64,000 nt of DNA from Hirschia litorea (GTDB lineage: Bacteria; Pseudomonadota; Alphaproteobacteria; Caulobacterales; Hyphomonadaceae), in contig NZ_JBHTBR010000002.1 in the NCBI RefSeq assembly GCF_042665075.1, positions 1,302,001 to 1,366,000 of the forward strand, written 5' to 3'. The notes beneath the pieces were generated by a model, which was not told the DNA's origin, ran no database searches, and saw only the letters and a list, made by a program, of their open reading frames with translations. Shown one piece after another: positions 33,657 to 42,957 of the stretch; the first letter of the stretch is position 1, and the number at the start of each line of letters is the position of its first letter. The position numbers and the translations under genes are program-made.

Positions 33657-34562
33657 TTAGCCGAAAAAGTGTTTCTCGAGCATATGCGAGTAAGAAATCT
33701 CGCCAGATGGCAACTGGAAAATCACCGCTAATTCTTGTGTATTTGCCAATTCCATAGCGCTTTTTGAGGAAGCAAACAGCGCGGTTGCCCATGCATCAGC
33801 ATACATGCAATGTGGATGCAAAACCGTCACTGCTTTAAAGGCATCATCGCACCCTTTTTTAAAAAGGATATGGCCCAAGCCTGCATCACGCCTCCCCAAA
33901 TTCTGTTTATGCGTATTTCCACTCGTAGCAATTGAAAATCCCGATACTGCGACGCGATGCAATATATCTGCGGATGTTGGGGTTTCGATATCAACCCACC
34001 AAGGCTGCCCGTCTTCCTTAAGCCCTTGAGCAAAAAATTCTCCACCAATTTCTACGAGGAAGGATACACACCCCAACTGACGCAATTGGGTGCCCATGGC
34101 ATCTACAGCCGCCCCTTTCGCGATCGCATTTAGGTCAATCGGTGGACAATCTATCTTAGCAACGACGCTTTGGCTTTGAGGAAATGGGTTCGCATGAAAG
34201 TAAGCCTTACTCTGAGGCCGTTTACACGACGAAGGATTAAAACCACGCTCCGAAATCTCTGTGAAACAATAAGGATTAAAAGCGTCACTTGATTTTAGTT
34301 TCACCTCTAACGCCGCCTGCCATACAGGCTGAAACAGAGCAGGCACTTGTGACACATCACCCACTGATGCCGCGTTAAATCGACTTATAAATGCTTGCGG
34401 CTCCCAAAGGCTGAATACATCTATATAATTGGCAAACACCCAGTTGAGGCGTTGGATAACCTCTGCCTCACTGATGTTTTCCGGTAGATAAACCTTAGCA
34501 GACCAATTTGTCCCCATAGTCTCTCCCTGAAGGTCCAGCCGCGACTGCCCTTCAGGAAGCAC
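33657..34562 (-). CDS. apbE: FAD:protein FMN transferase
   Basis: A 301-residue ApbE-family enzyme that links FMN to a Thr or Ser in target proteins, or hydrolyses FAD in some members. Motifs are LQGETMGTNWSAK, DLNAIAKGAAVDAMG, FLVEIGGEFFAQG, SIATSGNT and VTVLHPHCMYADAWATALF with the metal-binding aspartate. No signal peptide or lipobox is visible, so export is uncertain unless the start lies further upstream. It is the last gene of the PepSY-DUF2271-DUF4198-apbE operon. Confidence 0.92.
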   Translation of the reverse strand: MLPEGQSRLDLQGETMGTNWSAKVYLPENISEAEVIQRLNWVFANYIDVFSLWEPQAFISRFNAASVGDVSQVPALFQPVWQAALEVKLKSSDAFNPYCFTEISERGFNPSSCKRPQSKAYFHANPFPQSQSVVAKIDCPPIDLNAIAKGAAVDAMGTQLRQLGCVSFLVEIGGEFFAQGLKEDGQPWWVDIETPTSADILHRVAVSGFSIATSGNTHKQNLGRRDAGLGHILFKKGCDDAFKAVTVLHPHCMYADAWATALFASSKSAMELANTQELAVIFQLPSGEISYSHMLEKHFFG

Positions 34563-34609
34563 TATATGTTCATTCTTGATCTGACTAAAAATTAGAGGCC
34601 GAATATCAA

Positions 34610-35425
34610 TCAGGGAATCAACGCCTCAAATGTTGCAGAATACCCGCTTCTCAACATCATTTCCCGCCCCATTTTTTCACCAGACTTTCGAGAACTAGCA
34701 GACATCCAGTAACGGCCTGCTTCTTCAGGGGTAAATTTAATGACGCCCTTTTCATCCGTCTTGACCTTCACTTCATTGATCACATCACGGTAACGATCAT
34801 TTCCCTTAACAATCGTCACTTCCAAATCTGCAACAGCCTTACCATCAACGAGAAATGCAAAGGAAGCTTCCTCCCCTAGATATACGTCATTTGGGTGTGT
34901 GATTGGTGTCATCTCAACGCCGACGCCCGTCACTTCAAATGCGGTTTTAGTTGGAGCACCCAGCGTTACGAAAGTTTCTGAACGACGCGCTGAACTTGTC
35001 AGCTCCACACCTTCTTTAGCTAAAATGCCTTCTTTTTCAAACATTTCCCAAGTGCCGCGTTTACGCTTTTCTTCGTCGCCGTCTTTCCATGACGCAAAGA
35101 AAAACACACCTAATTCAGCTACTTTATAAGTGCCTTGCTGATCCAATTTCAGGTCAAATGTAGAGCGAATTTCACCTTCCCATCCATTTTTCGGCTTACT
35201 CTGTGAACCGTCAGGGGATGTGATCACTACATTTTCCAAATTCATCGCAACATGATTTGGAAAAAACAGATCATTGGAAATAGCACCGTCAAGCGTCACA
35301 ACTTGCTCATCGCCTGAAAGCGTAAACGTAGATGGTAATATCCACATTCTATGCGCTTGCGCTGCTGGTGAAACAGCTAGACCGATTGCTGCGGCCATAA
35401 GTAGGGGTTTCAGTTTAATCTTCAT
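34610..35425 (-). CDS. DUF4198 periplasmic protein
   Basis: A 271-residue protein with a signal peptide ending AAQA-HRMWILP. The mature part is beta-rich with two immunoglobulin-like regions and the DUF4198 pattern HRMWILPSTFTL and FTPEEAGRYWMSAS. DUF4198 proteins are often found with TonB-dependent receptors and metal uptake genes and are suggested to bind metal or carry substrate. Here it sits between DUF2271 and apbE in an operon downstream of a Fur-type box. Confidence 0.9.
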   Translation of the reverse strand: MKIKLKPLLMAAAIGLAVSPAAQAHRMWILPSTFTLSGDEQVVTLDGAISNDLFFPNHVAMNLENVVITSPDGSQSKPKNGWEGEIRSTFDLKLDQQGTYKVAELGVFFFASWKDGDEEKRKRGTWEMFEKEGILAKEGVELTSSARRSETFVTLGAPTKTAFEVTGVGVEMTPITHPNDVYLGEEASFAFLVDGKAVADLEVTIVKGNDRYRDVINEVKVKTDEKGVIKFTPEEAGRYWMSASSRKSGEKMGREMMLRSGYSATFEALIP

Positions 35426-35448
35426 AACTTTGTTTCCTTTGACCTATT

Positions 35449-35970
35449 TTATGGTTCAATATTCAGTGAAATTTTTCCAAGCTCAGTCTCACCAGAGACA
35501 GACACGCTTTGACTCGTTTCTGATTTCCAAGTGAAAGGCAGTTTTACGATTTCACGGCCACCAACTTCGCGGGCCGCTTCCACACACAGCACGTATTCGC
35601 CCGGTTTCAAGTCTGCTAATTGGGAAGTTTCATCGGTGAAATGTAAGGTATGCTGACCGGGTGCGCGCGTTGGACTAGAAACACCGTCAATTGGTAGGTC
35701 TAATGAACGCCCTGAACGTCGCCACCACTGGCGCATATCTTTTAGCCATGTTTCGCCTTCACCTTCAGGCCCATCTTCTTGTTGGTACCAAACAGATAAG
35801 TTTGCAGCGACCGAGTGATCCGCATTCGCAATCCAGATAGCGACGTAAGGCTTGTGATATTCCGCAACATTGAAGCGAGGTAATTCAACACCCAACTCCA
35901 CTCCCTCTGCGTGCGCTGAACCAGCGCTCAGTGCGAGACCTATTCCTGAAAGTGTAAGTTTCATTTTCAT
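35449..35970 (-). CDS. DUF2271 periplasmic protein
   Basis: A 173-residue protein with a signal peptide (MKMKLTLSGIGLALSAGSAHA). The DUF2271 pattern is clear: YVAIWIANADHSVAANLSVWYQ, WLKDMRQWWRRSGR and APGQHTLHF. Function is not known; it almost always accompanies PepSY membrane and DUF4198 genes. ATG at 35970 gives a normal signal peptide; an upstream ATG at 36018 would add an unlikely extension that overlaps the PepSY gene. Confidence 0.9.
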   Translation of the reverse strand: MKMKLTLSGIGLALSAGSAHAEGVELGVELPRFNVAEYHKPYVAIWIANADHSVAANLSVWYQQEDGPEGEGETWLKDMRQWWRRSGRSLDLPIDGVSSPTRAPGQHTLHFTDETSQLADLKPGEYVLCVEAAREVGGREIVKLPFTWKSETSQSVSVSGETELGKISLNIEP

Positions 35971-35974
35971 GTCA

Positions 35975-36637
35975 TTATCCATGTACAAAAAAGAAAAGAA
36001 TGACGACCGGCACAGCAAGCCCGCCTATTGTAAGCGGCCATGTGATGGCACGTTTTTTAGAGTGGATTTGGAGCAACCAAAGCCCCGTCAAACAAAAGAA
36101 GATTGTCGCGACTGAGAACACATCAAGAAACAACGCCCAAACGGCGCCTGTATTGCGACCTTTATGTAAATCATTGAGATAAGAAATAGCACCGCGAGAC
36201 GTCGACTCATATTCGACCAATCCGGTATCACGGTCGATTGCAAGCCATGCATCGCCCCCCGCTCGCGGCAATCCAACATAGATATCAATATCGGTTAACT
36301 CTGCGCTGCGGCCGGCTGTATTTACGTTCAGCTCCCGCCTTAAATACCGCACCAAATCTTTGGGTAGGTCGATCTCCCCATCAACAGGAAAAGCCGATAT
36401 CTTTTCAAGCATTACATCGCTTAAAGTCAGCTCAGACGTCGTAATTTTTGGAGTCGATTTAATATCAGCAGCATGATTGAGCGTAATACCCGTTACTGCA
36501 AACAGTAGCATCCCAATCAAGCAAATCGCGCCCGAAATCCAATGCCAGATGCGCGCTTGCTTTTTCCAGAAATTGGATGCCTTTTTCCGTGCCGTTTTGG
36601 AGGCATTGAGGTTCGGGGCTAAAGTGGGAGCATTCAT
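35975..36637 (-). CDS. PepSY-associated transmembrane protein
   Basis: A 220-residue protein with a membrane helix near 30-50 (IWHWISGAICLIGMLLFAVTG), a periplasmic PepSY-like domain, and two C-terminal helices (about 165-218). A histidine near the first helix (RIWHW) and HK in LNDLHKGRNTG fit the PepSY-TM family, which in some members transfers electrons to flavins or ferric siderophores. It is first gene of the operon, 64 bases from the Fur-like box. Confidence 0.88.
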   Translation of the reverse strand: MNAPTLAPNLNASKTARKKASNFWKKQARIWHWISGAICLIGMLLFAVTGITLNHAADIKSTPKITTSELTLSDVMLEKISAFPVDGEIDLPKDLVRYLRRELNVNTAGRSAELTDIDIYVGLPRAGGDAWLAIDRDTGLVEYESTSRGAISYLNDLHKGRNTGAVWALFLDVFSVATIFFCLTGLWLLQIHSKKRAITWPLTIGGLAVPVVILFFFVHG

Positions 36638-36700
36638 TTATTCAAGTCTGCAATTCATAAAAAAGCGAAGGTTGAACCTTGTTTATCACCTTCTTTTGAA

Positions 36701-36725
36701 TTTGCAACTTATTCTCATATGCAAA
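36701..36725 (-). promoter_or_regulatory. Fur-type iron box upstream of the PepSY operon
   Basis: TTTGCA-N13-TGCAAA with an ATTCTCAT core, which matches the alphaproteobacterial Fur/iron-box layout (TGCAAATnATTCTCATTTGCA). It lies 64 bases before the PepSY start, so iron repression of the operon is likely. Confidence 0.65.
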
Positions 36726-36883
36726 AATAAAAATTACATAAACTGCAATTCTATCGTTGTTTAACCATCAATAATTCTCAGTAAAATTTACAGCGCTTGC
36801 CGCGCGCAGCCATTGCATTGCAAAAGGCACAAATCACAAACTCTAAAATTGTGTGCTTCGTTAAAACTTCGCTTATCTGCGCT

Positions 36884-37906
36884 TTAAGTCAGCTTATTCG
36901 CCTCAAACACACCCCGCGCAACAGCACGCGCCAATGTCCCAGCTGCTAATTCGCCTATACGGGCCAAAGCGAGTGGATTTGGTTCAGGTAGTTTTTGCTT
37001 TGCCGTGGATAGAACAAACACCACATCACCATCGAACGGTGCAAAAACCGGACGGATAGCGCGTGACAGTCCCGATAAAGCCATTTGCGCAACACGCTTT
37101 GCTTGCGCAGGCGTTAAAGAGATATCTGTCGCTATACATGCAATCGTTGTATTCTGGCGACCCGTTGACGCCGCTTGCATCGCTTTAGGGTTTACTTTCG
37201 CAGCGCCCCAATCATCTGGATCTAACTTAAAATCAGCAGGCGGGCGTGCCCCGCCAAATTCTCCATCAATCTCATATGGATATGCCCAAAATGCATCTGT
37301 ATGCGGCATGCGCGTAGCACCAAAACAATTGACCGCAACCAAAGCGCCGACTGTAATGTTGTCTGCGGTCACAATGCTCGCGGACCCCAGCCCACCTCGC
37401 TCACTTCCAGCACGTGCCCCAAAGCCCGCGCCAGCCGCGCCAATCTCATGCTCAGTGCGCGCCGTCAGTGCATCCACATATGCTGCACGCCCTAAAGCAC
37501 GGTATGGCGTATCCTCGCCCCACACTTTATTGCCGCCATTGGCTAAATCATAAAGGATAGCAGACGGTACAACAGGAGATTTAGGTACATTGGGTAAGTC
37601 CATAAGGCCAAACCCTTCCCCCTTCGCGCCCATAGCTGCCACCACGCCATCCGCCGCCGCAAGGCCGTAAACAGACCCTCCGGACAGAACAACCGCATCC
37701 ACAGCATCGACTAGTTTGTCCGCGCCCAATGCATCTGTCTCGCGTGTCCCTGGTCCGCCACCCGCAATTGCCGCTGCACACACAGCTCGCTCTTCGGGCA
37801 GAATCACAGTCGTTCCCGTCAGCACATTTTCATCCTGCGCATTGCCAACTTTCAGTCCTGGAACGTCAGTAATTAAATTTTTCAGGCCAATGCGTGTTGT
37901 CGTCAT
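36884..37906 (-). CDS. P1-family aminopeptidase (DmpA/BapA type)
   Basis: A 340-residue Ntn-hydrolase. The autocleavage site and catalytic serine fit GGLGSASIVTADN, where processing between Gly and Ser creates two subunits. GGPGTRETDAL and LSGGSVYGLAAADGVVA are other family motifs. DmpA is an L-aminopeptidase D-amidase/D-esterase and BapA-type members hydrolyse beta-peptides. Start at 37906 (MTTTRIGL) is chosen; an upstream ATG at 38005 lies in the divergent promoter region. The neighbour on the other strand is gamma-glutamyltransferase, another Ntn hydrolase. Confidence 0.88.
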   Translation of the reverse strand: MTTTRIGLKNLITDVPGLKVGNAQDENVLTGTTVILPEERAVCAAAIAGGGPGTRETDALGADKLVDAVDAVVLSGGSVYGLAAADGVVAAMGAKGEGFGLMDLPNVPKSPVVPSAILYDLANGGNKVWGEDTPYRALGRAAYVDALTARTEHEIGAAGAGFGARAGSERGGLGSASIVTADNITVGALVAVNCFGATRMPHTDAFWAYPYEIDGEFGGARPPADFKLDPDDWGAAKVNPKAMQAASTGRQNTTIACIATDISLTPAQAKRVAQMALSGLSRAIRPVFAPFDGDVVFVLSTAKQKLPEPNPLALARIGELAAGTLARAVARGVFEANKLT

Positions 37907-38059
37907 GGTGAGTCTGCACTTATCTATTCTGGACTTATAAATTCTAGAACAAGCCAAAGCTTGGAAATCTATTCTCTGTATGTATGCAGTTATATAAACA
38001 CACAAGCCATTAGAGACACCAGAGCCTCGTCTCTATAGATCCCGAAGGATACACCCTAA

Positions 38060-39904
38060 ATGCGCTTCAAACTTTTCTTGATGACAGCAAGTCTTTTAAC
38101 TGCGCTCGCAGGATGCCAATCAAACAAAGAATGCTCTGGTGCTGATTGCGTCACCAACGAAAACGCGATCTCACGAGAAGCCAAAGCACTCGCCTCAGCT
38201 TCCGATTGGCGCTTATCCGGCTACGCGATGGCAACGGCAGCAAATCCCTATGCTGTGCAAGCAGCGGAAGCCGTTCTTCAACGAGGTGGCCACGCGGTAG
38301 ACGCAGCCATTGCAGCCCATACAGTACTCGGGCTGGTAGAGCCTCAAAGCTCAGGCATTGGCGGCGGCGGTTTCATGATGGTCTACGACCGTCAATCCAA
38401 TATCACCCGTATGTATGATGGTCGCGAAACCGCCCCTTCTGCGATAGATGAAACACTCTTTCTGGATGAAGATGGCGACACTCTTGGCTACATCACCTCT
38501 TGGCAAAGCGGATTAAGTGTCGGTGTTCCGAGCATTGTGAAAACATATGCAAGAGCACACGAAGACTTTGGCATTTTAGATTGGAAAACACTCTTCACAG
38601 ATGCGGAAAATCTTGCGCAAAATGGGTTTACAGTCTCTCCGCGCTTAAACGGTCTTCTTTCGAGTGAACGTCTAAGAGGCGCAATGAAGCTCGATGATAA
38701 CGCAGGCAGTAAAGACTATTTCTACCCCAATGGCACACCCCTAGCAGTCGGCACACAGCGTACAAACACAGCCTATGCATCTCTAATGCACAACATAGGC
38801 ACGCAAGGAGCAGACTGGTTCTATAACGGCCCCATCGCTCAAGCCATAGAGAAGGCCGTGAGCAGTGCTAGTCCAGCCGGATCGCTCACAGCACAAGACA
38901 TTGCCAAGTACGATGTGGTCGAACGCGACGCGCTCTGTGGTCCTTTCAAAACTTACACCATCTGTTCTGCACCGCCGCCTTCCTCTGGTGGTATCACACA
39001 GCCGATGATTTTAGGTCTGTATGAGCGTTTCACCGACGAAATTGACTACACATCTGCAACAGGCAGCAATATCCTACCGTCAGCACAACACCTTTCTGCT
39101 TTTGTAGATGCTCAACGTATCGCCTATGCGGACCGTGATCACTATGTCGCTGATGCAGACTTTGTGACCGTCCCAGCACAAGACCTTATAAATCCATCCT
39201 ATCTAGATGCACGCGCAAAAGACCGCTTTGCGCCAGCTCAAACTCCCACCGCAGGAGACCCTGGAAAAGTGCTTCACAACACCCCTATAATTGACATGTG
39301 GGGACGTGATACAAGCGATGACAAACCGGGCACAACGCATATTTCTATCGTCGACGTTTACGGAAACGCGGTCTCTATGACTGCGACAGTGGAAAGCCCC
39401 TTTGGCTCTTCTATCTGGGTTGAAGAAGGTGGTTTCGTACTGAATAACGAATTGACCGATTTTGCACGCACACCTCGTATCAACGGGAAATTAGTCGCGA
39501 ATGCGCCAGCAGCCAACAAGCGTCCTCGCTCGTCCATGTCCCCCACAATAGTATTCGATGAGAACAAAGATCTCTTTATGGTCACAGGTTCTCCGGGCGG
39601 AAACTCAATTATCGCCTACACTTCCAAATCCCTTTTAGGCGTTTTGGATTGGGGGCTTGATGCACAAACAGCAGCCAATCTTCCAAACATTATCGCGCGT
39701 GGAAAAGACGTAAAAGTTGAAACTGGTGTGGATGGTGGACATCTCGCTGCAGATATACTCAACCAATCAGGTTATCTCGTTGAAGAGCGGGATGGTGAAA
39801 ACTCAGGCATCCACACAATAGTCGCGCGCAAAGATCATTTTGAAGGCGCTGCAGATACGCGCCGTGAAGGCATTATCGCAACTATCACACCTACAAACGA
39901 ATAA
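38060..39904 (+). CDS. ggt: Gamma-glutamyltransferase, lipoprotein form
   Basis: A 614-residue Ntn-hydrolase precursor. A lipobox LTALAGC gives lipidation at Cys19, so the protein is anchored in the periplasm. The autoprocessing site is the T425-T426-H427 motif (PGTTHISIVD), which would yield the catalytic N-terminal threonine. GGGGFMMVYD and PGGNSIIAY are substrate-site motifs. It cleaves glutathione and transfers gamma-glutamyl groups, giving cysteinylglycine for sulfur and amino acid recovery. Confidence 0.93.
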   Translation: MRFKLFLMTASLLTALAGCQSNKECSGADCVTNENAISREAKALASASDWRLSGYAMATAANPYAVQAAEAVLQRGGHAVDAAIAAHTVLGLVEPQSSGIGGGGFMMVYDRQSNITRMYDGRETAPSAIDETLFLDEDGDTLGYITSWQSGLSVGVPSIVKTYARAHEDFGILDWKTLFTDAENLAQNGFTVSPRLNGLLSSERLRGAMKLDDNAGSKDYFYPNGTPLAVGTQRTNTAYASLMHNIGTQGADWFYNGPIAQAIEKAVSSASPAGSLTAQDIAKYDVVERDALCGPFKTYTICSAPPPSSGGITQPMILGLYERFTDEIDYTSATGSNILPSAQHLSAFVDAQRIAYADRDHYVADADFVTVPAQDLINPSYLDARAKDRFAPAQTPTAGDPGKVLHNTPIIDMWGRDTSDDKPGTTHISIVDVYGNAVSMTATVESPFGSSIWVEEGGFVLNNELTDFARTPRINGKLVANAPAANKRPRSSMSPTIVFDENKDLFMVTGSPGGNSIIAYTSKSLLGVLDWGLDAQTAANLPNIIARGKDVKVETGVDGGHLAADILNQSGYLVEERDGENSGIHTIVARKDHFEGAADTRREGIIATITPTNE

Positions 39905-39908
39905 TATT

Positions 39909-41447
39909 CTAGCTGTGAGAACGTCCTAGCAGCACTTCAGGCTTTGGTTTGGCGTGCTGTAGCTTAACAATGAAGACCGCGCCTGCAGCCGTACTCTTAT
40001 CAAGGCGCACATCTCCGCCCATTGCCTGAGCCAACTCCCGCGTAATAGCGAGACCCAAACCCGTCCCCCCCCGCTTATCCGAAGAAGAAAATGGGCGAAA
40101 CAATTTGGCTTGCACATGTTCAGGCACACCCGGTCCATTGTCTTCGACCTCAATTTCAAGCCAATCACCAGAAACCTTGCAATCCACCCGAATTAGGCCA
40201 GGCTCTCTCATACCTTCAAAATCAGCGATGGCTTGGCCTGCATTTCGCACCAAATTCGCAAGCAATCTGTGCAACATATCTGGATCAGCATGCACAAGCA
40301 CATCTTCTTCAATCTCATTGAGCCAATCAATTTCAGAAGTCGATGCAAGCCCCTCTAAAAGCGCATCTTCTGCCGCATCCCTTAGTCCAACATACACCAT
40401 TTGAGCACGCTGCGTTTCAGCCTTACCATAGCGCAAAGTTGCTTCCGCAAGCCCGATAGCTCGCTCAATAGCACGCTCTAGACGCGGGGCAGCAGATTGC
40501 ACTCGCGGATCGCTTGATCGCATTAAACTTTCAGACGCCAAACGCGCAACTGACAACGAATTTCTTAGGTCATGGCTAATCTTGGCAACCGCTTCACCCA
40601 GCTCAGCCAAACGGCGCGTCTGCCGGAAAGCATTAGAAACAGTTTGCTGCATATCGTTGAGCGCATTTTCAGCTTTTCCAATCTCATCTAACCGTTCCGA
40701 AGGTTTAAAAGAGACTAGGCGCTCTGGGGCATCCCCAAAATCCACAACTGCTTTCGTAATTCGCATCATCGGCTTCACCACGAGGCGATATAAAGACCAC
40801 GCAATCAACGCGCCAATAAGCGCTGATAAAAACAGGGATAACAACAAGATATTACAAGCATAATCCAATAAGTCTTCGCGCAACGCCGCCTCCGGCACGA
40901 AGATATCCATATACTTATCTTCCATACTGCCAGTCTGTGCGATCACTCTCAAAATGCGACCTTCTTTAGCAGTCGCGTGCTCTACAGTACGAAGAAAGGA
41001 TGTTAAGCCACTCTCATCCCGCAAATCCATCGTCACAGGGGTAGATGCAATGGGGATCTGCGGACGAAATACCAGCTCCCACATATCGTCATCACCAATG
41101 GCCACGGCTAGCAATTGCGTTTCCCGCAGCAACCGCTCACTCAAGCCTTGAGAAACTTTCCGGTCAGGCGCAGCCTCCAAAGCAATAGAAGCAATCTCTG
41201 CTGCTTGCACACGATCATACAACCAATCCGTTCTAAACTTAGAGACAGATGGCAAAAAGATAACAAATTCAGCAATCAAAACAAACAAAACCGTCAAGCT
41301 CAACAATTGACTTGGCAGCCCCATCTTCAAACGCGGAAGGACAAATCGCTTTTTCCCATAAGGCTTTTGCACGTCAGCTTTAGCTGCGTGATCTAAATCG
41401 GTTCCTGCCTCATGAACCGCCCCTTGAGATAAAACACTTTTAGTCAC
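39909..41447 (-). CDS. Membrane sensor histidine kinase
   Basis: A 512-residue kinase with two membrane helices (about 47-66 and 197-218), a periplasmic sensor of about 130 residues, HAMP (about 219-272) and HisKA with H292 in KISHDLRNSLSV. The HATPase has N box VRNAGQAI, G1 VEDNGPGVP and GGTGLGL. No response regulator is in the neighbourhood, so the partner is encoded elsewhere or lost. It is the last gene of a four-gene operon with the flavoprotein, TVP38 and DUF547 genes, and may sense a redox or metal signal. Confidence 0.9.
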   Translation of the reverse strand: MTKSVLSQGAVHEAGTDLDHAAKADVQKPYGKKRFVLPRLKMGLPSQLLSLTVLFVLIAEFVIFLPSVSKFRTDWLYDRVQAAEIASIALEAAPDRKVSQGLSERLLRETQLLAVAIGDDDMWELVFRPQIPIASTPVTMDLRDESGLTSFLRTVEHATAKEGRILRVIAQTGSMEDKYMDIFVPEAALREDLLDYACNILLLSLFLSALIGALIAWSLYRLVVKPMMRITKAVVDFGDAPERLVSFKPSERLDEIGKAENALNDMQQTVSNAFRQTRRLAELGEAVAKISHDLRNSLSVARLASESLMRSSDPRVQSAAPRLERAIERAIGLAEATLRYGKAETQRAQMVYVGLRDAAEDALLEGLASTSEIDWLNEIEEDVLVHADPDMLHRLLANLVRNAGQAIADFEGMREPGLIRVDCKVSGDWLEIEVEDNGPGVPEHVQAKLFRPFSSSDKRGGTGLGLAITRELAQAMGGDVRLDKSTAAGAVFIVKLQHAKPKPEVLLGRSHS

Positions 41448-41481
41448 AAATCCCCATTTGCTTTGCCGTCTTCGCGCGCCA

Positions 41482-42954
41482 TTAAGCGATTGATTGTAGA
41501 ATCTTTACCATGAACTTCGCTTTTTTGCCGAACACAAGCGGCTCATACCATTTTGATGCTGCGCGCTTTAACACTTCAGTACGTGTTGGGTAGGGTGAGA
41601 TAAAGTTAGTTAAAGCTTTGATTTTCATTCCATTCGACATGGCAAAGCCAGCGAGCTGAATAATATCACCCGCCCCCTCACCAACGATAGAAACGCCTAA
41701 TACTGTCCCGTTTTTCAACGTGACAATCTTTACGCCACCTTTCGTCTTCTTTTCCGCGATTGCTCGATCATTCTCAGCAAAATGAAAAGCCGACACAGAA
41801 ACTTTATCACCATATTCCTTACGTGCTTCTGCTTCCATCACCCCCACCTGAGCAATTTCTGGAGAGATGTATGTAACCGCAGGTGTAGGTAGAGAATCTG
41901 CTCGTGTTGCGGACTTGAATAATGCATTGCGCACAAATACAGACGCATGCCAGCCAGCTAGGTGTGTAAACTGCCCACGCCCTGCAACATCTCCCAATGC
42001 CCATACCCGACCATTGGAAGTAGACCGCAAGTTAGGTTTCGTCTCGATGCCTTTGTGATCAAAATCTACACCGCCCGCTTCTAACGCCAATCCATCAAGC
42101 ACAGGCGCGCGCCCAGTCGCAACAAGTAGGTGCGATCCAATAACGGCTGAAATTTCTCCATCACTGTTTTGAACTTCAATACGAATACCTTCCGCCGTTT
42201 GCGAAACCGCATTCGCAGACGTGCGCTCAAGTAGCGTAACACCTTCTTCGCGCAATGAATCCAGCGCTATTTGCGCATGCTCAGGATCAGCACGATCCAA
42301 TGCGCGAGCGCGTTCAACAACCGTTACTTTCGATCCTAGACGACGAAATGCCTGCGCCATCTCAATTCCGATTGGGCCACCTCCCAACACAAGCAAATGC
42401 TCAGGCAGTTCTTCCAAATCAAAGATCGTTTCATTGGTGTGAAAAGAGACAGAACCCAGCCCCTCAATTGGCGGCACGAGCGCCCGAGACCCCGTTGCAA
42501 TTACAATACGTTTCGCATCCACTTGCACAGTATCAGATGCAACAACATGCTCGGTAACAAAACGCGCGGCTTCGCGAATGACAGTCACGCCAAGCCCTTC
42601 AAACCGCTCAACGCTATCATTTGGTTCAATCGTAGCAATTGCCGATTTCACATGCGCTTTTACCCGTGTCCAATCCACACCAGGATCAGCAGATGTAAGT
42701 CCGTATTTATCAGCATCACGAAATGCCTGTGCCTGTCGCGCTGCCGCGATCAACGCTTTAGACGGTACACACCCATAGTTGAGGCAATCGCCTCCCATCT
42801 CACCTTTTTCAAACAGCACAACTTTAAGACCAAGCATTGCTGATCCTGCTGCTGCAGATAGGCCACCAGAACCCGCACCAATAACAACGAGGTCAGCTTT
42901 CATGCGTTTTTTCTTACCGTTTTCAGACGCAGCCGCCTCGATAGTCGTGCTCAT
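41482..42954 (-). CDS. MerA/Lpd-family flavoprotein disulfide reductase
   Basis: A 490-residue FAD/NAD(P)H oxidoreductase. GAGSGGLSAA (26-35) binds FAD, the redox pair is C57-x4-C62 in GGDCLNYGCVPSK, LVLGGGPIGIEMAQAFRRLG is the NAD(P) site, and the dimerisation domain ends the protein. No N-terminal HMA domain and no C-terminal vicinal Cys pair of true mercuric reductase are visible (the tail is KFMVKILQSIA), so mercury reduction is unlikely. Genes of this type often accompany TVP38 and DUF547, as here. The real electron acceptor is unknown. Confidence 0.9.
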   Translation of the reverse strand: MSTTIEAAASENGKKKRMKADLVVIGAGSGGLSAAAGSAMLGLKVVLFEKGEMGGDCLNYGCVPSKALIAAARQAQAFRDADKYGLTSADPGVDWTRVKAHVKSAIATIEPNDSVERFEGLGVTVIREAARFVTEHVVASDTVQVDAKRIVIATGSRALVPPIEGLGSVSFHTNETIFDLEELPEHLLVLGGGPIGIEMAQAFRRLGSKVTVVERARALDRADPEHAQIALDSLREEGVTLLERTSANAVSQTAEGIRIEVQNSDGEISAVIGSHLLVATGRAPVLDGLALEAGGVDFDHKGIETKPNLRSTSNGRVWALGDVAGRGQFTHLAGWHASVFVRNALFKSATRADSLPTPAVTYISPEIAQVGVMEAEARKEYGDKVSVSAFHFAENDRAIAEKKTKGGVKIVTLKNGTVLGVSIVGEGAGDIIQLAGFAMSNGMKIKALTNFISPYPTRTEVLKRAASKWYEPLVFGKKAKFMVKILQSIA

Positions 42955-42957
42955 ATT

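Noticed and set aside
33475..33660. Small ORF before apbE
   Set aside because: It overlaps the apbE stop, has no ribosome site and lacks protein-like composition.
41482..42954. True mercuric reductase
   Set aside because: The HMA domain and the C-terminal vicinal cysteines are missing and no other mer gene is adjacent.
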